A DNA stretch of 64,000 nt, taken from the NCBI GenBank assembly GCA_947172415.1, contig OX359202.1, positions 6,682,899 through 6,746,898 of the forward strand, in the 5' to 3' direction. The DNA comes from Chondrosia reniformis (taxonomy: Eukaryota; Porifera; Demospongiae; Chondrillida; Chondrillidae). A program made the position numbers and the translations under genes. Each line of letters begins with the position of its first letter. Positions within the stretch are counted from its first letter, which is position 1. The notes under the pieces were generated by a model. It worked only from the letters and a program-made list of their open reading frames with translations, was not told the DNA's origin and searched no databases. Shown one piece after another: positions 60,814 to 64,000 of the stretch.

Positions 60814-61031
60814 GAGAACAATAAAAAATTTCAACAAAAATAGATGTAGGGATGGCACTAAAAACACAGAAACAAGAAAGGGATGTTACACAGTGAAGTA
60901 TTATTCATGCATGAATCCTACAAGCAATATGATTCATGCATAAATAATGCTTCACTGTGTTTCTTGTTTCTGTGCTTTTTGTGCCATCCCTACATCTTCT
61001 ATTATTTTTAAGAAAATTTTTTATTGTTCTC
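60814..61031. mobile_element. Fold-back (palindromic) element
   Basis: A 218-bp imperfect palindrome starting GAGAACAATAAAAAAT and ending with its complement; the central arms include GATGTAGGGATGGCAC and CACAGTGAAG, with a loop near 60930. AT-rich, no coding capacity. Confidence 0.8.
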
Positions 61032-61119
61032 AATTAAAATTAGAGTAATATATAGATTTACTAAGAATGACATAAATCCATTATTCACGCAGTGAGTATA
61101 TATACAATTATTTGCAGCT

Positions 61120-61445
61120 ACATTCGTCTACCTGCGCCTACATGCACCAACATGTACTTAAATGCGCCCACATGCACCTACAATCGCTTACATTAGCCTA
61201 GATGTGCCTATATGTACCTACATGTGCCCACATGCACCTACATTCGCTTGCATTAGCTTTGATGTGCTTAGAGCTAAATGCATCTAAAATCACCAACATG
61301 CAACAACAAGCATCACAATGTTCTTACATGCACCAACTTGCATCTCATGTGCCCACATGCACCAACATGCATCTCTAAGGGCCTACATGCACCAACATAC
61401 ATCTCCATGTGCCTACATGCACCAACATGCATCTCCATGTTGGTT
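61120..61445. repeat. Degenerate minisatellite of ACATGCACC(T/A)AC type
   Basis: Interrupted repeats of about 10-18 bp based on CTACATGCACCAACATGCAT, ending just before the telomere-like tract. Confidence 0.85.
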
Positions 61446-61484
61446 CCACTAGTGTTAATGGGCTAGGGTTTTTGGGCTTGGATT

Positions 61485-61522
61485 TAACCCTAACCCTAAC
61501 CCTAACCCTAACCCTAACCCTA
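61485..61522. repeat. Interstitial telomere-like (CCCTAA)n tract
   Basis: About six perfect TAACCC units on the + strand. Degenerate relatives (CCCTAAACC, TTAGGGTTATAG and similar, both orientations) continue at about 61797-62010. The intervening AT-rich sequence 61530-61790 shows no gene. Confidence 0.9.
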
Positions 61523-62334
61523 GCCATGACCCTTTGAGGAGACTGGTGAAATATTTCATGTAATTATTTAAATATTATTTTAATTAACGAATTAATTAAA
61601 AAATCGCAATATAAAAATATCTTTGAAATTCTTTCTCAAATAATTTCAAAAAAATTGACAAATTTAATTAATTAATTTTACATTTTACTTATTATCTCAA
61701 AAATTAATTAATATAGACATAGGGACATTAGGTTCTCCAGACGTCATTTTTTATGGGCTATCCGATGATACCCATTTTGACCTAAATAACCTATGGGCAC
61801 CACCCTGTAACCCTAAACCTAGCCCCTAAACCCTAGCCCCTAGCCCATAAACCCTAGCCCATAGGTTTTAGGGTTATAGAGTTATTAGAGTTTTATAGGT
61901 TTATTAGGGTAAGAGTAAGGGTTACGGATTGGGTTGGGATAAGGTTGAGGTAGGTTTACCGTAAAGATTAGGGCCAGGGTTAGGGTTATAGGGTTATAGT
62001 GTCAAATCCTAACAAATTATATATCATCGGATAGCTCTCTTCAAGATCAATCTTATAAACTAAAAATAACCTAAAAATTGTAATTAGTTTTTGCGTTAAT
62101 TGAGAAAACTAAATTCATTTTTTAATGTATTTTCCAATACTTAAGCTTTAAATGTCGGTTAATTATAAGTTGTAGCCCCTCCCACAATCTCATCGAACTA
62201 ATCAAAGACCAAGTCCACCAAATAAATCGGATCAATTAGCGTAGAACGGAGGATCCACCCATAATAACTTTTATAGGAAAACCCATGGCCTCCGAAACTA
62301 ATAAAAGTGGGTGTGGCTTAAGTCAAGCCTAATT

Positions 62335-62460
62335 TTAATGGTTAGTTACAGTGTAAGGGTTAGTGACAGCGTTAGGGTTAGTGACAGCGTTAGGGTTAGT
62401 GACAGCGTTACAGGGTGTTGCCCAGACATCACCATATGAGATATGGGTTAGGGTTAGGGG
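62335..62460. repeat. 18-bp TTAGGG-containing repeat
   Basis: Three to four copies of GTTAGTGACAGCGTTAGG, a telomere-like hexamer embedded in a longer unit, followed by GGGTTAGGGTTAGGG. 62011-62335 has no identifiable feature. Confidence 0.85.
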
Positions 62461-62533
62461 GCAATTTTTATCATTTTAAGGAGTCACTGTATAAAGTCGC
62501 ATTTAATAAACAACATTATAAGCTTGAAAATAC

Positions 62534-64000
62534 TTAAAATTTGTAGCGTATGTAATATAAGTTAGCTGTTTTGTCGTATGTGTAGTCAATTGGGAACAGA
62601 ATTTGTCCCAGCTTGACTTTCCTTGTCTGTCCTGCTGTAAACTTGTAGCCATTTTCTCCTAGGTGGTGCCTGAGTGGAGAAAGGATGATGTCTTCACCTT
62701 GAAGTCTGTACACTTTCCCGAAGGATCCATCTGTCTTGATAGCCACAAGTTCTCCAATGGTAGGTTCCAATGTTGTGTTTTCTATGATGTCGTCTGCTGT
62801 AGCAGACCTCTTTGGTGAGCCCTCACAGTTGGAGTCACCTAATAAGCTTGTTTGGAGCATGGTTCTTGAAAATTCATGTGCCTCCTTTTGCTTGTCCATG
62901 CTTGTTCGTCTGTCATACTCTGACAGTTGCTATGTATATGTGATAAGATAAATGTGACTCCGTTCAGCAGGTACTAAAGTAGTCAGCTTACCGTTTTTCT
63001 ATTGTGCTTCATGGACCTTGCTAAAGATGTCTTAAGTTTCTCCGATAAGTCCATCTCCTCTAGATTAGTAACAAAACTTGACCTTATAGTGTTGATCCCC
63101 ACATTTTGACCCGTGAATTGATAAAAAATACCCTTTATATAGGTGGACCAGCTGCCAGAAGTAAAGGGACTTCCACCTGGTCTCTGCATGTAGAAGAACA
63201 TTCAGAAATAAAGATGCAGAAGTGATTGTTGATCAGTTGACTTACCACAAAGAGGGATGAATTCTTTGGATCCGAGCAAAGGTAAGCCTTCCTGTTTAAT
63301 ATATGTTCCTTTAATTGTTGCAAAAGTAGGGGGTGATCATCCAGAGAGACCAGATCATCATTGTAAAACTTCTTTGTTTTGTAATCTGACAGGTAGAGAA
63401 AGGCGTGGTCCCCCTCCAGATCTATATGGAGCATGTTGGCCTTGGTGGCATGCTTTCCCAGCGATGGAAGCTTCTTGTGTACCTGTGTTTGCAGGGAGGA
63501 AGTGACGACAGACCTAGGTGAGTCAGACAGTGATAATTTAATACAATATACGTACTTGTGCCTTTACCATAAAATGTAGGGACTGGTACTCTTTTGACCT
63601 CCTGGGAGGCAGGTCTGTATAGAATAGTAGTGCTAGAAATTTTTGTCCTAGCACAGCCTTCTTTATACCAGAGTCTTCACTAGCATATGCATTTTTGCAT
63701 TGTTTCACCACCTGTAAAATTTCGTCCCTAAGTAGAAAGATTAGTATATAATTTTGTTATGTTATTTACAAACAACAGAGATACACTAATTAGAAACTTA
63801 CCAATCAAGCCACATTCTCCGTGCCTTCAAAGCATCTCTGCTTTGATGAGCTGTAAGGGAACTAGATGCTTTCTTAAAGGATTCTGATTTTTTCTTAAGC
63901 CTTTTGTAGAAGGGTGTGTCATATGAAATGTCTTCTTCTGCTGCTAAGTAGCGTAGAATGTAGCAGAGATGGTCAATGTACGTCCCAATTGTGCTTCCCA
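62534..64000 (-). CDS. Spliced tyrosine recombinase (Crypton-type), 5' end beyond window
   Basis: Minus-strand exons 64000-63802, 63727-63568, 63482-63246, 63183-62992 and 62929-62534 join in one frame. The first exon resembles a SAM-like core-binding domain (IGTYIDHLCYILRYLA). The catalytic domain then shows the expected boxes: arginine box LLFYTDLPPRRSKEYQSL; strands LHIDLEGDHAFLYLSDYKTK; second arginine in GINTIRSSFVTNL; SMKHNRKT (histidine box); and SEYDRRT with the candidate nucleophilic tyrosine. This R-R-H-Y layout is that of tyrosine recombinases of Crypton/DIRS type. A C-terminal extension of about 110 residues ends FPIDYTYDKTANLYYIRYKF. Catalytic residues appear intact. No terminal repeats can be assigned; domestication or an active element are both possible. 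Confidence 0.75.

Overview
The window looks like nuclear DNA of an early-branching animal, most likely a demosponge. This is inferred from a single-exon short-chain collagen of the spongin/freshwater-sponge C4 type, very compact gene spacing (20-100 bp between divergent start codons), many introns of about 50-100 bp with canonical GT-AG ends, and metazoan-only gene families (presenilin, JAK-like kinase, PDZRN, BAZ1A). No species can be named from sequence alone. Exon coordinates below were joined by hand from GT/AG sites, reading phase and family similarity; they are predictions.

Layout. 1-2150 (-) ATG14, running off the left edge; 3149-4159 (+) short-chain collagen flanked by direct repeats; 4592-5508 (-) MRPS10 and 5529-6653 (+) an RCC1-propeller gene sharing a 20-bp divergent promoter; 6809-8000 (-) TBP; 8183-14391 (+) a BAZ1A/ACF1 remodeler subunit with two bromodomain-like regions; 14.6-26.6 kb a 170-bp satellite array with four embedded units of about 1.05 kb; 26988-32221 (-) NEMF; 32288-35172 (+) golgin-84; 35275-37503 (-) DDX28-like helicase; 37552-~40472 (+) ERMARD; 40469-42464 (-) TADA2B; 42537-43894 (+) PPP4R2; 43993-46135 (-) PDZRN-type RING/PDZ ligase; 46238-48302 (+) presenilin; 48519-55006 (-) MAPKBP1/WDR62; 55250-58612 (-) a FERM-SH2-kinase (JAK-like, one kinase domain). 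From 58.7 to 62.5 kb there are palindromic transposon-like elements, a minisatellite and telomere-like TTAGGG repeats, and 62534-64000 (-) is the 3' part of a spliced tyrosine-recombinase (Crypton-type) gene running off the right edge.

The host genes are mostly housekeeping (autophagy, mitochondrial translation, transcription and chromatin, ribosome quality control, Golgi structure) and are not a functional pathway; they alternate strand and share short bidirectional promoters. The striking shared property is minisatellite expansion: almost every multi-exon gene holds at least one, those inside exons have periods divisible by three (24, 27, 33, 45 bp), while several of the intronic ones do not (19, 20, 28, 37, 41 bp).

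The most unusual items are the tyrosine recombinase beside telomere-like repeats, the nested inverted-repeat elements, the centromere-like satellite with its embedded units, the JAK-like kinase without a pseudokinase domain, the presenilin with WD in place of the catalytic YD motif, and the DDX28 homolog with DEGD in place of DEAD.
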